Shown here: in pieces, positions 1 through 6,113 of the stretch
Layout: each line of letters starts with the position of its first letter
Numbering within the stretch: the first letter of the stretch is position 1
Assembly: GCA_937930135.1 (NCBI GenBank)
Contig: CALGVO010000125.1
Coordinates: 1 to 18,353 of the forward strand
Length of the DNA: 18,353 nucleotides
Direction of reading: 5' to 3'
Source of the DNA: an uncultured Synechococcus sp.
GTDB lineage: Bacteria > Cyanobacteriota > Cyanobacteriia > PCC-6307 > Cyanobiaceae
The notes under the pieces: generated by a model
What the model saw: the letters and a program-made list of their open reading frames with translations, nothing else
What the model was told of the DNA's origin: nothing
Database searches by the model: none
Translations under genes and position numbers: made by a program

Positions 1-12
1 CGGCTTTGTTCT

Positions 13-34
13 GCTCAATTTTGTTGAGCTTTTT
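13..34 (+). terminator. Intrinsic terminator of an upstream off-window gene
   Basis: A perfect 6-bp stem, GCTCAA (13-18) with TTGAGC (24-29), encloses the 5-nt loop TTTTG and is followed at once by five T residues (30-34). This is the classical rho-independent layout on the plus strand. On the minus strand the downstream flank is not T-rich, so it reads one way. It probably ends a plus-strand transcript that enters from the left. The stem is short and AT-containing, so its strength is uncertain. Confidence 0.6.
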
Positions 35-297
35 GCCTTCCAGGTAGGGCCTGGAGGGCGCGCTTGCGTGCATGACTGTGTTGTGAAGTGCGGTCGCTCC
101 AATCCGAAGCGTCTTTGCAGCACTTCAGAACGAAAGGCGCGCTGCATGGATTGTTTAGCGGTTGGCCTGGGTCTCCATCGGTATCCAATGGAACCAAATG
201 CCCGATGGAAGCAGGACTGGGATTTGGTCTGTTTCGCTACAGGTGGTTGTGGCTCTTTCTGGCTGCATGGCACCACCCTGATCCATGGGAGTCCAGG
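35..297. other. Stretch without a convincing gene
   Basis: I see no ORF with a credible start, codon pattern or domain on either strand, and no tRNA or known small-RNA fold. The only structure noticed is an 8-bp perfect inverted repeat, TGAAGTGC (84-91) with GCACTTCA (120-127), with a smaller inner pairing CGCT (95-98) with AGCG (108-111). This could be the promoter or leader region of an unidentified transcript, or simply spacer. It lies between the terminator at 13-34 and a probable small minus-strand gene ending at 298. Confidence 0.4.
84..127. repeat. 8-bp inverted repeat with 28-nt loop
   Basis: TGAAGTGC (84-91) and GCACTTCA (120-127) are perfect reverse complements; CGCT (95-98) and AGCG (108-111) can pair inside the loop. 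It could be a structured leader or operator, or chance. No run of T follows, so it is not a terminator. Confidence 0.35.
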
Positions 298-471
298 TCA
301 GTATTGACGACCGATTTCACCGAGCATGCGCACGGCTCCCTGCCTGATCATCCACCAGACCTGTGCCATCGCCGCCAAGTCGCGATCGAATGTCGATCGG
401 CCCTTCGGAGCTTGCCGGTCAGGGCGTCTGCGGTTGGAGGCGTGGATCGGGCGTGGGCGTTGTCTGGCCAT
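298..471 (-). CDS. Small basic hypothetical protein (57 aa)
   Basis: ATG at 471-469 and TGA at 300-298 give 57 residues; an in-frame stop lies a short way upstream. The first ~27 residues are rich in Arg, Pro and Gln. The last ~30 form a likely amphipathic helix with a Trp pair (AQVWWMIRQG), as in small proteins that bind RNA or membrane surfaces; that role is only a guess. Third codon positions are mostly G or C, like the neighbouring genes. No family is recognised and there is no clear Shine-Dalgarno sequence. A competing plus-strand ORF (326-502, 58 residues) covers the same bases but looks less protein-like. The start is almost back to back with the first possible start of the plus-strand CbiX-like gene. 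Confidence 0.42.
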   Translation of the reverse strand: MARQRPRPIHASNRRRPDRQAPKGRSTFDRDLAAMAQVWWMIRQGAVRMLGEIGRQY

Positions 472-477
472 GATGCG

Positions 478-1191
478 ATGGTTCTCAATCAGTTCGCTCT
501 GACTTCATCAGCGTCTGCCCATTGTGATCCGTGGCCATCGCTACGGAAATCCCGTTCGTGTCAGCTCTCTGCACTTCGCCTCGTGGTCCATGGCCGCAGT
601 GGCGGCGTGATCCCATCGTGTTGGCTCGAGTTGGCCGATGTTGTGGCGAGGCGTCGCCAGGCGCCAGTGCTGCTGGAGGCGTTGACAGCGGCTGAACCAG
701 TCCAGGCCGGGGTGATGGTCCCGGGATCCAACCCCGACCACCAGTGGCTTGTTCCCTTACTACTGTTGCCCGGCAGTCACGTACGTTCCGATCTGCCACA
801 GATTCGTCAGCGGCTACGCGAGACCGGGACATCCACGACTCTGCTGCCCTTTCTTGGCGCCTGGCCCCTTTGGCGTGATTTGCTGGATCGCTGGCTGACG
901 CCCCCGGACCAGGTGGCAGCCACATCTCTGGCCGTTGTTCATCACCCTGTGCGCCCGGGACCTGCCGATCGCTACCTGAACCTCCTGGCGGCTCAGCTGG
1001 GCTGTCCGTTGGTGCCGTCGGATCAGTGGGAGGTTTTTGATCAGCAGAATCCTGGTTGCCAGCCCCGGCCTCTGGCGCTGGCGCCGAACCGGATGTCCGA
1101 GGCCCTGCGTCAGGCTGGAGGATCGCCGGTTCTGCTGGAGGTTCCTCTGGTGCGCTCTGGTCTGATCGATCTCCTTGCTGCTCTGCCGTGA
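478..1191 (+). CDS. CbiX-like chelatase family protein, probably sirohydrochlorin ferro-/cobaltochelatase
   Basis: This protein probably inserts a metal (Fe for siroheme, or Co) into sirohydrochlorin, the product of CobA after oxidation. The N-terminal lobe shows the CbiX pattern: a first strand ending in VVHGRSGG (His38) and, about 60 residues later, PLLLLPGSHVRSDLP (His101). These match the two active-site histidines of the family. A second lobe (about residues 150-237) repeats the fold, with LAVVHHP at its start, but lacks the second histidine motif, so it looks degenerate. The length of 237 aa is that of a two-lobed CbiX rather than the ~120 aa short form. The start is uncertain: ATG 478 is the only in-frame ATG near the domain, yet it adds ~30 unusual residues, and the reading frame is open further upstream. 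The TGA overlaps a GTG of cobA, suggesting translational coupling. The chelatase role follows from family and neighbour; the metal is inferred. Confidence 0.62.
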   Translation: MVLNQFALTSSASAHCDPWPSLRKSRSCQLSALRLVVHGRSGGVIPSCWLELADVVARRRQAPVLLEALTAAEPVQAGVMVPGSNPDHQWLVPLLLLPGSHVRSDLPQIRQRLRETGTSTTLLPFLGAWPLWRDLLDRWLTPPDQVAATSLAVVHHPVRPGPADRYLNLLAAQLGCPLVPSDQWEVFDQQNPGCQPRPLALAPNRMSEALRQAGGSPVLLEVPLVRSGLIDLLAALP

Positions 1192-1199
1192 CCGAAGCA

Positions 1200-2003
1200 A
1201 TGACGCACGAATCCAACGTGGGCGATGCGAGGTTGGGAACTGTTTATCTCGTCGGTGCTGGTCCGGGGGATCCCGACCTGCTCACGGTGAAAGCGCAACG
1301 GCTGCTCAGTGTCTGTGACGCAGTCGTCTATGACTCATTGGTGCCGCGGGAGGTGCTTGATCTCGTCCCCGAGGGTTCCGAGCGCCATTTCGTCGGCAAG
1401 CGTCGAGGGCATCACTCCGTGCCTCAGCCCAGCACCAATGCGGTGCTCGTGGAGTTGGCCCAGCGGCATCGCTGTGTGGTGCGCCTCAAAGGGGGCGACC
1501 CCTTCCTGTTTGGCCGAGGCGGTGAGGAGGCGGCCCATCTGGTGAGCCATGGGGTTTCCGTGCAGGTGGTGCCAGGCATCACATCAGGGATTGCCGCACC
1601 GGCCTACGCCGGCATTCCCGTCACTCACCGGCGTGCAGGGTCGTCGGTGACATTCGTCACCGGTCATGAGGAGATCGACAAGGGCCGGCCGAGTGTCAAT
1701 TGGCAGGCGCTTGCGGCGGCCAGCGATGGGCTGGTGATCTACATGGGCCTCCATAACCTGCCTCGTATCGCCGCTGAGCTGATTCAGGGTGGTCGAGGTG
1801 CAGAGACGCCCGTCGCCGTCATCCAGCAGGGCACGGTCTCCGGCCAGCGCTGTCTCAAGGCCACGCTGGCCACGGTGGCCGACCGGACCCGCGATGAGGC
1901 GTTTGCTTCGCCTTCGATTGTGGTGGTGGGTGATGTGGTGGCGGAGCAGATCGAGGCTTGTGCGCCTCAGCCGGCGGCGGTCACGATGCCGATTCCCTTT
2001 TGA
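1200..2003 (+). CDS. cobA: Uroporphyrinogen-III C-methyltransferase (SUMT)
   Basis: It transfers two methyl groups from S-adenosylmethionine to uroporphyrinogen III, giving precorrin-2, the branch point to siroheme and cobalamin. Family motifs are intact: VGAGPGD (18-24), LKGGDPFLFGRGGEE (96-110), VPGITSG (124-130) and GIPVTHR (138-144). At 267 aa it is a stand-alone SUMT without the dehydrogenase/chelatase part of CysG, so metal insertion must be done by another protein, plausibly the CbiX-like gene just upstream. The start chosen is ATG 1200; GTG 1188 is an equally possible start that would overlap the upstream stop codon as GTGA. The 3' end overlaps the convergent moaB gene by 23 bp. In this context the likely demand is siroheme for nitrite reductase. 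Confidence 0.95.
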   Translation: MTHESNVGDARLGTVYLVGAGPGDPDLLTVKAQRLLSVCDAVVYDSLVPREVLDLVPEGSERHFVGKRRGHHSVPQPSTNAVLVELAQRHRCVVRLKGGDPFLFGRGGEEAAHLVSHGVSVQVVPGITSGIAAPAYAGIPVTHRRAGSSVTFVTGHEEIDKGRPSVNWQALAAASDGLVIYMGLHNLPRIAAELIQGGRGAETPVAVIQQGTVSGQRCLKATLATVADRTRDEAFASPSIVVVGDVVAEQIEACAPQPAAVTMPIPF

Positions 2004-2583
2004 GTTGCTTCGGCGCCTGACGGTCGGCTGACTCTCGCAGCCGGGGGATGAGCTGCACGAGATTGCAGGGTTTGGTCGTTGCATCGAGTTGAGCCTTGAT
2101 CAAGCGATCCCAGGCGGTTTCGACTGCATCGAGGGAGCCAGGAAGAACGAAGACGATCGATCCATTGGCCACGCCCGCAAGGCAGCGACTCTGAAGGCTG
2201 CTGGTCCCGATTGTTTCAAACGAGAGCACTCGGAACAGTTCACCGAAACCGTCGATGCATTTGTCGAGCAGTGGTTCGATCGCTTCCGGGGTGCCATCTC
2301 TCCCCGTCAGTCCGGTGCCGCCGCTGGTGATGACCACATGCACAGTGTCATCGGCGATCCAGGCGCTGACGCAGGCACGGATCTTGTAGCGATCGTCAGG
2401 GCAGATCCGGCGGTCAGCAAGGCAATGACCGGCAGCCTTCAGCCGCCTCTGCAGGGCATCACCAGCACGATCGTCCGCCAGGGTGCGGGTATCGGAAACC
2501 GTCAGCAGGGCAATCGAGAGAGTCAGTGCAAAATGCCTTGGGGCGTTGACGCTAGAACCCTGCGGAGTCGTCGTGGTGGACAA
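1981..2583 (-). CDS. moaB: MoaB/Mog family molybdopterin adenylyltransferase-type protein
   Basis: MoaB/Mog-fold proteins bind molybdopterin; Mog-type members adenylylate it before molybdate insertion by MoeA. The fold motifs are clear: TVSDTR (28-33), TSGGTGLTGRD (86-96) and LPGS (147-150). The likely product is 200 aa. The start is unusual: no ATG or GTG lies near the domain, so a TTG at 2583 is proposed. The next in-frame start upstream (2775) would run through most of the divergent moaD gene. The TTG sits 25 bp from the proposed moaD start, so its promoter must lie inside moaD or beyond. The 3' end overlaps cobA tail to tail. Whether this is functionally Mog or MoaB cannot be told from sequence by eye. 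Confidence 0.88.
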   Translation of the reverse strand: MSTTTTPQGSSVNAPRHFALTLSIALLTVSDTRTLADDRAGDALQRRLKAAGHCLADRRICPDDRYKIRACVSAWIADDTVHVVITSGGTGLTGRDGTPEAIEPLLDKCIDGFGELFRVLSFETIGTSSLQSRCLAGVANGSIVFVLPGSLDAVETAWDRLIKAQLDATTKPCNLVQLIPRLRESADRQAPKQLKRESAS

Positions 2584-2591
2584 GGTGACGC

Positions 2592-2598
2592 AAGGAGG
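2592..2598 (+). promoter_or_regulatory. Strong Shine-Dalgarno of moaD
   Basis: AAGGAGG at 2592-2598 is one of the few near-perfect Shine-Dalgarno sequences in the window. It lies 10 nt upstream of the in-frame TTG at 2609 and supports that non-ATG start over the ATG at 2483, which lies inside the opposite-strand moaB gene. The next in-frame GTG (2624) is too far away. Confidence 0.65.
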
Positions 2599-2608
2599 TT
2601 CTGAGCAA

Positions 2609-2854
2609 TTGGCTTCCGAAACCGTGCAGGTGCGGCTCTTCGCGCTGCTGCAGGATCGGGCCGGTTGGTCTGCAAGGGAGTTGCCGCTGCCGGCAGATTC
2701 TTGTCTCTCTGCCCTTGATGTGTGGAATCGGCTGAATCTCGGTCCCTGGAGTGCCAGCCTTCGGGTGGCGATCAACCAAAATCTGGTGGAGCCTCAGCAA
2801 CGGGTGCATCCCGGTGATGAGCTGGCCTTCCTGCCTCCTTTCACCGGGGGGTGA
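2609..2854 (+). CDS. moaD: Molybdopterin synthase small subunit MoaD
   Basis: MoaD is the ubiquitin-like sulfur carrier of molybdopterin synthase; its C-terminal Gly-Gly is adenylylated and thiocarboxylated, then donates sulfur in the MoaE active site. From the TTG at 2609 the protein is 81 aa, the usual family size. It begins with the typical first strand VQVRLFALL, carries HPGDELAFLPPFTGG at its end, and terminates exactly in Gly80-Gly81. The start is supported by the AAGGAGG at 2592-2598. It is divergent from moaB and followed 41 bp later by its partner moaE, so the two synthase subunits are probably co-transcribed. The activating enzyme MoeB is not in this window. Confidence 0.9.
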   Translation: MASETVQVRLFALLQDRAGWSARELPLPADSCLSALDVWNRLNLGPWSASLRVAINQNLVEPQQRVHPGDELAFLPPFTGG

Positions 2855-2895
2855 TCCGAGTGTTCTGACTGACTCAGATCGCTGACGCTGGACCC

Positions 2896-3348
2896 ATGCA
2901 CCTCAGGATCGCACTGCCTGATCAACCTTTTCACCCATTCGGCTGCCTCGAGCGCTGGCACCGACATCTCCACGATCAAGGTCATTCCGGTAGCGCTGCC
3001 GAGGCTCTGTTCATTGGCCGCGTGCGAGGAGAAGCCGCTGATGGCAGTGATCTGGAGGCTCTGGAGCTGGAGCATTACCCCGGCATGACCGAGCGCTCTC
3101 TCGAGCAACTGGCTCAAGCCTGTGGCGGGCGCTATCAAGCACGCAGCTGCCTGATTCAGCACCGCGTCGGGCGCGTGCTCCCAGGCGAGCCGATTGTGCT
3201 CGTGGCGATCGGTGCCGACCGCCGCGGCCCTGCCCAGCGGTGCTGTCAGGAGTTGCTGGAGGCGCTGAAGCATGAGGCTCCGTTCTGGAAAAGGGAATGG
3301 CACGTCGACGGCAGCAGCACCTGGATCACGGGGAATACACCGCTCTGA
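2896..3348 (+). CDS. moaE: Molybdopterin synthase catalytic subunit MoaE
   Basis: MoaE converts cyclic pyranopterin monophosphate to molybdopterin using sulfur from MoaD. The product is 150 aa, the usual length. Visible motifs: FIGRVRG (39-45), LELEHYPGM (56-64), HRVGRVLPGE (89-98) and HEAPFWKREW (126-135). Lys125 and Lys132 have the seven-residue spacing of the catalytic lysines known from the E. coli enzyme. ATG 2896 places the first strand normally; no Shine-Dalgarno is obvious, so translation may follow from moaD. The stop codon is only 2 bp from the stop of the convergent moeA gene. Confidence 0.95.
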   Translation: MHLRIALPDQPFHPFGCLERWHRHLHDQGHSGSAAEALFIGRVRGEAADGSDLEALELEHYPGMTERSLEQLAQACGGRYQARSCLIQHRVGRVLPGEPIVLVAIGADRRGPAQRCCQELLEALKHEAPFWKREWHVDGSSTWITGNTPL

Positions 3349-3350
3349 GC

Positions 3351-4589
3351 TCACAGCAGCGGTAGACGCAGCAGCTGAGCCCATAGCTCTGTGCCCGCTT
3401 CTAGGGCTCCTTGTTCAGCCGGAATTTCCAGGAGCAGATCTGCCCCTGTCAGTGAACCGATCCGTGAGGAGGCTTGGGACCCCTCCACCCTGGCTTGCAA
3501 GGTGCCATCAGCCGCCACCCTCAGTCGAGCCCGCGCTAGCTCCGGCCGGCCGGCACCGCGGCGAAGTGGTGCCTCCAGCCTTACCTTCAGCCGTGGCAGC
3601 AGCTCAACCTCAGCCCCTTCCAGGCGTTGCAGCGCCGGCCACAGCAGCTGCAGTGCCGTGACCGCTGCCGCCACCGGATTGCCCGGCAGTCCGAAGAAAG
3701 GCACCCCCGCCACCTGCCCCCAGGCAAAGGGGCGTCCGGGTTTGAGGAACAGCTTCCAGAAGGCCACCTCCCCCAGCTCGTCCACGAGGGGCCGGATCCA
3801 GTCGCTGTCTCCCGCCGACACGCCACCGGTGCTCACCACCACATCACAGGTCGCTGCCAGTTCCAGCAGGGCTTCGCGCAGCGGTTCAGGCGCGTCAGCC
3901 ACCACCAGCTGTTTGGTCACCGGGTAGCCAAGGCGCTGGAGCAAAGCGGACAGCAGTGTGGAATTGCTCTCCCAGATCTGCCCTGCTCCCCGCTGATGCC
4001 CTGGTGGAACCAGCTCATCGCCGCTGATGAGAAGGCCAAGACGGGCCCGGCCTGTGAGCTCCAGCTTCTGCATCCCGCAACTGGCCAGTCGCCCGAGGTC
4101 GGCCACCCCCAGGCGCCAGCCCGATGGCACCAGGATCTGGCCAGGAGCGGCTTCCTCCTCCGGCGGCCGGATCCAGGGGTTGGTCCCGCAGGGTTTCAGT
4201 AACTCCAGCTGATCGCCCGCGGCAGCCACCAGCTCCTGGGGCAGCACGCGTTTGCTCCCTTCCGGCACCACCGCACCTGTGAGGATGCGCACCGCTTCAC
4301 CGGCATGGAGGGCGGTGCCATAGGGAGCGCCGGCTGCCGAAGTCCCCACCAGACGCCAGCGGGCACCTGGCTCCGGTTGTTCCGCACCGGCGATCGCGTA
4401 ACCGTCCATGATCGAGGCGCGAAACCCCGGCACTGCGTTCGGCGCCTGCACAGCGCTGGCGGTGGTGCGACCGAGGGCCTGCATCAGGGGCAGAACCTCG
4501 TTGCGGTCCAGGGGTTGCAATTCTGTGAGGATGGCATGGCGTGCCTGGGCCAGAGGCAGCCCTTCGCGGCCATAGGGTTCAGCCGTCAT
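3351..4589 (-). CDS. moeA: Molybdopterin molybdenumtransferase MoeA
   Basis: MoeA inserts molybdate into adenylylated molybdopterin to give active Mo cofactor. At 412 aa it has the usual length and all main motifs: SIMDGYAI (59-66), a MoCF-type core with VSTGGVSAGDSD (252-263), and LPGNPVAAA (301-309) before the C-terminal beta domain. The start chosen is ATG 4589, giving an 11-bp overlap with the upstream moaC stop; ATG 4646 or 4634 would add 15-19 residues and a longer overlap. The overlap with moaC argues for translational coupling in a moaC-moeA operon. The gene meets moaE tail to tail with 2 bp between stops. Confidence 0.94.
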   Translation of the reverse strand: MTAEPYGREGLPLAQARHAILTELQPLDRNEVLPLMQALGRTTASAVQAPNAVPGFRASIMDGYAIAGAEQPEPGARWRLVGTSAAGAPYGTALHAGEAVRILTGAVVPEGSKRVLPQELVAAAGDQLELLKPCGTNPWIRPPEEEAAPGQILVPSGWRLGVADLGRLASCGMQKLELTGRARLGLLISGDELVPPGHQRGAGQIWESNSTLLSALLQRLGYPVTKQLVVADAPEPLREALLELAATCDVVVSTGGVSAGDSDWIRPLVDELGEVAFWKLFLKPGRPFAWGQVAGVPFFGLPGNPVAAAVTALQLLWPALQRLEGAEVELLPRLKVRLEAPLRRGAGRPELARARLRVAADGTLQARVEGSQASSRIGSLTGADLLLEIPAEQGALEAGTELWAQLLRLPLL

Positions 4590-5091
4590 GGCCTGCCGAT
4601 CCGACAGCTTCAGCCTCACGGTGCCAGCTGCCATGGCGTCCGCCATGCTTTTCGATCAGACCAATCGTCTCGATGGTCATGCCGGGATCCACAGACTTGA
4701 GCATGTCGTAAAGAGTGATAAGCCCGATCGAGACGGCGGTGAGTGCTTCCATTTCCACACCGGTCTGCCCAGTGGTTCGGCAGCACACTCGCAGGCGTAG
4801 CCCAGGCAGCTCTTGGTCAGGCTTGATCGCAACCTCGACGCCGCTCAGGGGCAGGGGATGGCAGAGGGGAATCAGCTCGGCGGTGCGTTTGGCGGCCTGG
4901 ATCGCGGCGACCCTGGCCACGGCCAGCAGATCACCCTTGGGAGTGTTTCCCTGGATGACCCGCTGCAGGGTGCTGGACTTCATGCGCAGGCACCCTTCTG
5001 CGACAGCCTCCCTTCGGCTGACGGCTCGATCGCCCACATCGACCATGTGCACCTCTCCTTGGCCGGAGAGGTGGGTGAGACCATCAGCCAT
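4579..5091 (-). CDS. moaC: Cyclic pyranopterin monophosphate synthase MoaC
   Basis: MoaC works after MoaA in the first step of Mo-cofactor synthesis, forming cyclic pyranopterin monophosphate. The 170-aa product shows IPLCHPLPL (74-82, active-site His78), TTGQTGVEMEALTAVS (106-121) and YDMLK (128-132) with Asp129 and Lys132. Lys52 in PKGD matches the other catalytic lysine known from E. coli MoaC. The start ATG 5091 (MADGLTHL...) is preferred; a TTG at 5115 would add eight residues. The C-terminal ~15 residues (after GSWHREA) extend past the usual end and overlap moeA. Upstream in the same direction, 34 bp away, ends a small membrane-protein gene. Confidence 0.94.
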   Translation of the reverse strand: MADGLTHLSGQGEVHMVDVGDRAVSRREAVAEGCLRMKSSTLQRVIQGNTPKGDLLAVARVAAIQAAKRTAELIPLCHPLPLSGVEVAIKPDQELPGLRLRVCCRTTGQTGVEMEALTAVSIGLITLYDMLKSVDPGMTIETIGLIEKHGGRHGSWHREAEAVGSAGHDG

Positions 5092-5125
5092 CGGCTTGTC
5101 TGCGTCTGGGTCCAACGCTTTGGAT

Positions 5126-5341
5126 TCAGCGCTCGCCGAGCACCGACCAGAGGCTGGCCTGGGAAGGAATCACGGGTTTCACGGCCGTCGACCTGGATCC
5201 CTCGGCATTCACAGGATGGATCGCGATCTGGCTGCGCACCATCTGAACGGCCAGGGAGCCGACGATGAAGGCACCGATGAAACCGGCGGCGATGCTGATC
5301 GGGCTACGGGTGCTCGTTGCTGAAACGTTGCTGGTTGCCAT
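5126..5341 (-). CDS. Small single-span membrane protein, hypothetical
   Basis: The 71-residue product starts at ATG 5341 (a GTG at 5383 would add 14). After a Ser/Thr-rich N-terminus it has one hydrophobic segment at about residues 17-34 (IAAGFIGAFIVGSLAVQM), followed by a ~35-residue polar tail with two Lys/Arg-Pro-Val stretches. Codon choice is strongly G/C at third positions, as in its neighbours, which supports real coding. No family is recognised. It lies 34 bp upstream of moaC and 28 bp downstream of another small ORF in the same direction, so it may be the second gene of a moaC-moeA transcript. A link to Mo cofactor or nitrate is suggested only by position. Confidence 0.6.
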   Translation of the reverse strand: MATSNVSATSTRSPISIAAGFIGAFIVGSLAVQMVRSQIAIHPVNAEGSRSTAVKPVIPSQASLWSVLGER

Positions 5342-5369
5342 GGAGGCAGCGCAAGGGATGAAGATCCCA

Positions 5370-5591
5370 CTATGGAAACGCACTGAATGATTCGCTACCG
5401 AATGACCGGTTCAGCCCCGGAAATGTCATGGTTCTTTCCGGATTGATGGTGAGCCAGTCGGAGGCGTGACCCTCGGAGACCAGCCAGCCATGAGTGACGC
5501 CCATCAGCATGCCAAGGCAGAGAGCGAGACGCATGATCACTTGCGCGACTATCGCAAGAGCCTGCAGGCAGCCGCCGGCCTGGTTGGTCAT
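5370..5591 (-). CDS. Small secreted or membrane-anchored protein, hypothetical
   Basis: ATG 5591 gives 73 residues; ATG 5534 gives a shorter form (51 residues) with a more typical signal peptide: MRLALCLGMLMGVTHGW followed by a possible cleavage site near SEGHA/SDW. The mature part is short (about 30 residues: LTINPERTMTFPGLNR and a Ser/Phe-rich end). Third codon positions are mostly G or C, supporting real coding. No family is recognised and no Shine-Dalgarno is visible. It starts 51 bp from the divergent narM start, so both may share a regulatory region at 5592-5642. It could be the first gene of the moaC-moeA transcript. Confidence 0.5.
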   Translation of the reverse strand: MTNQAGGCLQALAIVAQVIMRLALCLGMLMGVTHGWLVSEGHASDWLTINPERTMTFPGLNRSFGSESFSAFP

Positions 5592-5642
5592 CAGATACAC
5601 CGTTTTCGGCTAAAGAGGGAAGCAGGGTTGTTGTTGATACCA

Positions 5643-6113
5643 ATGTTGGAACGCGTGATCGATCAGGCCCGTCATTGCTTTGCCTTTGAGCAGGATTTCG
5701 TCGGCAACTGGCGCTGCATTCCTCTGTGTGTTCGGCGCAAACTCGACCTCAGCGGTGTGAAGCTGAAGCTCAACCACTGGCTTGGCCTCAGTCAGCAGCA
5801 ACGTCAGGAGCTGGTGGATTGGGCCGATGATCCCAAGGCTCTTGACCTGTTCCGGGATCATTTGCGCCTCTGCACCGCTGCGATGGCCGACGGCATGGTG
5901 ACCGACCTGCCCGTCGCCATTGCTGAGCCCTGGCAATGCCCTGACCAGCTGCCGGACCTGTTGTTGGAGGCGGCCCAGCGGAGGCGGATTCCCCTCGCGC
6001 TCGACCGTTGGGCTGGGCTGAGTGAACTGGAGCGCTTCGCGCTTTGCAAGCTGGCCCGGCCCGGCCACGATCATCACAACCTGGAGGCAGCCTTCAGCGA
6101 AGTGCTGGCCTGA
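5643..6113 (+). CDS. narM: Nitrate reductase-associated protein NarM
   Basis: NarM-type proteins are needed in cyanobacteria for active assimilatory nitrate reductase, probably in maturation or stability; the mechanism is not settled. The 156-aa product contains the family core FAFEQDFVGNWRCIPLCVRRKLD (residues 13-35, shown as FAFEQDF, RCIPLCVRRKLD) and SGVKLKLNHW (37-46), then a helix-rich remainder with a His pair near the end. ATG 5643 puts the core near the N-terminus as in the family; the frame is open upstream to 5466, but that part looks unrelated. The 3' end overlaps narB by 20 bp tail to tail, so the partner protein and its enzyme are physically linked but oppositely transcribed. Confidence 0.85.
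   Translation: MLERVIDQARHCFAFEQDFVGNWRCIPLCVRRKLDLSGVKLKLNHWLGLSQQQRQELVDWADDPKALDLFRDHLRLCTAAMADGMVTDLPVAIAEPWQCPDQLPDLLLEAAQRRRIPLALDRWAGLSELERFALCKLARPGHDHHNLEAAFSEVLA

Noticed and set aside
326..502. Plus-strand 58-residue ORF starting at ATG 326
   Set aside because: It is antisense to the 57-residue minus ORF, reads into the start region of the chelatase gene, and its composition (many Cys, Arg, Trp without pattern) looks less protein-like.
485..1216. Long minus-strand open frame opposite the CbiX-like gene (243 codons)
   Set aside because: It is rich in Pro, Ala, Gly, Ser and Asp as expected for the complement of GC-rich coding DNA, has no domain, and overlaps a recognisable gene in full.
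5466..5642. N-terminal extension of narM from ATG 5466
   Set aside because: The added 59 residues resemble no part of the family and lie opposite a more credible small gene; ATG 5643 gives the usual family length.
5592..5642. NtcA box upstream of narM
   Set aside because: Only GTC-N6-TAC was found, with wrong spacing and no matching -10 box.
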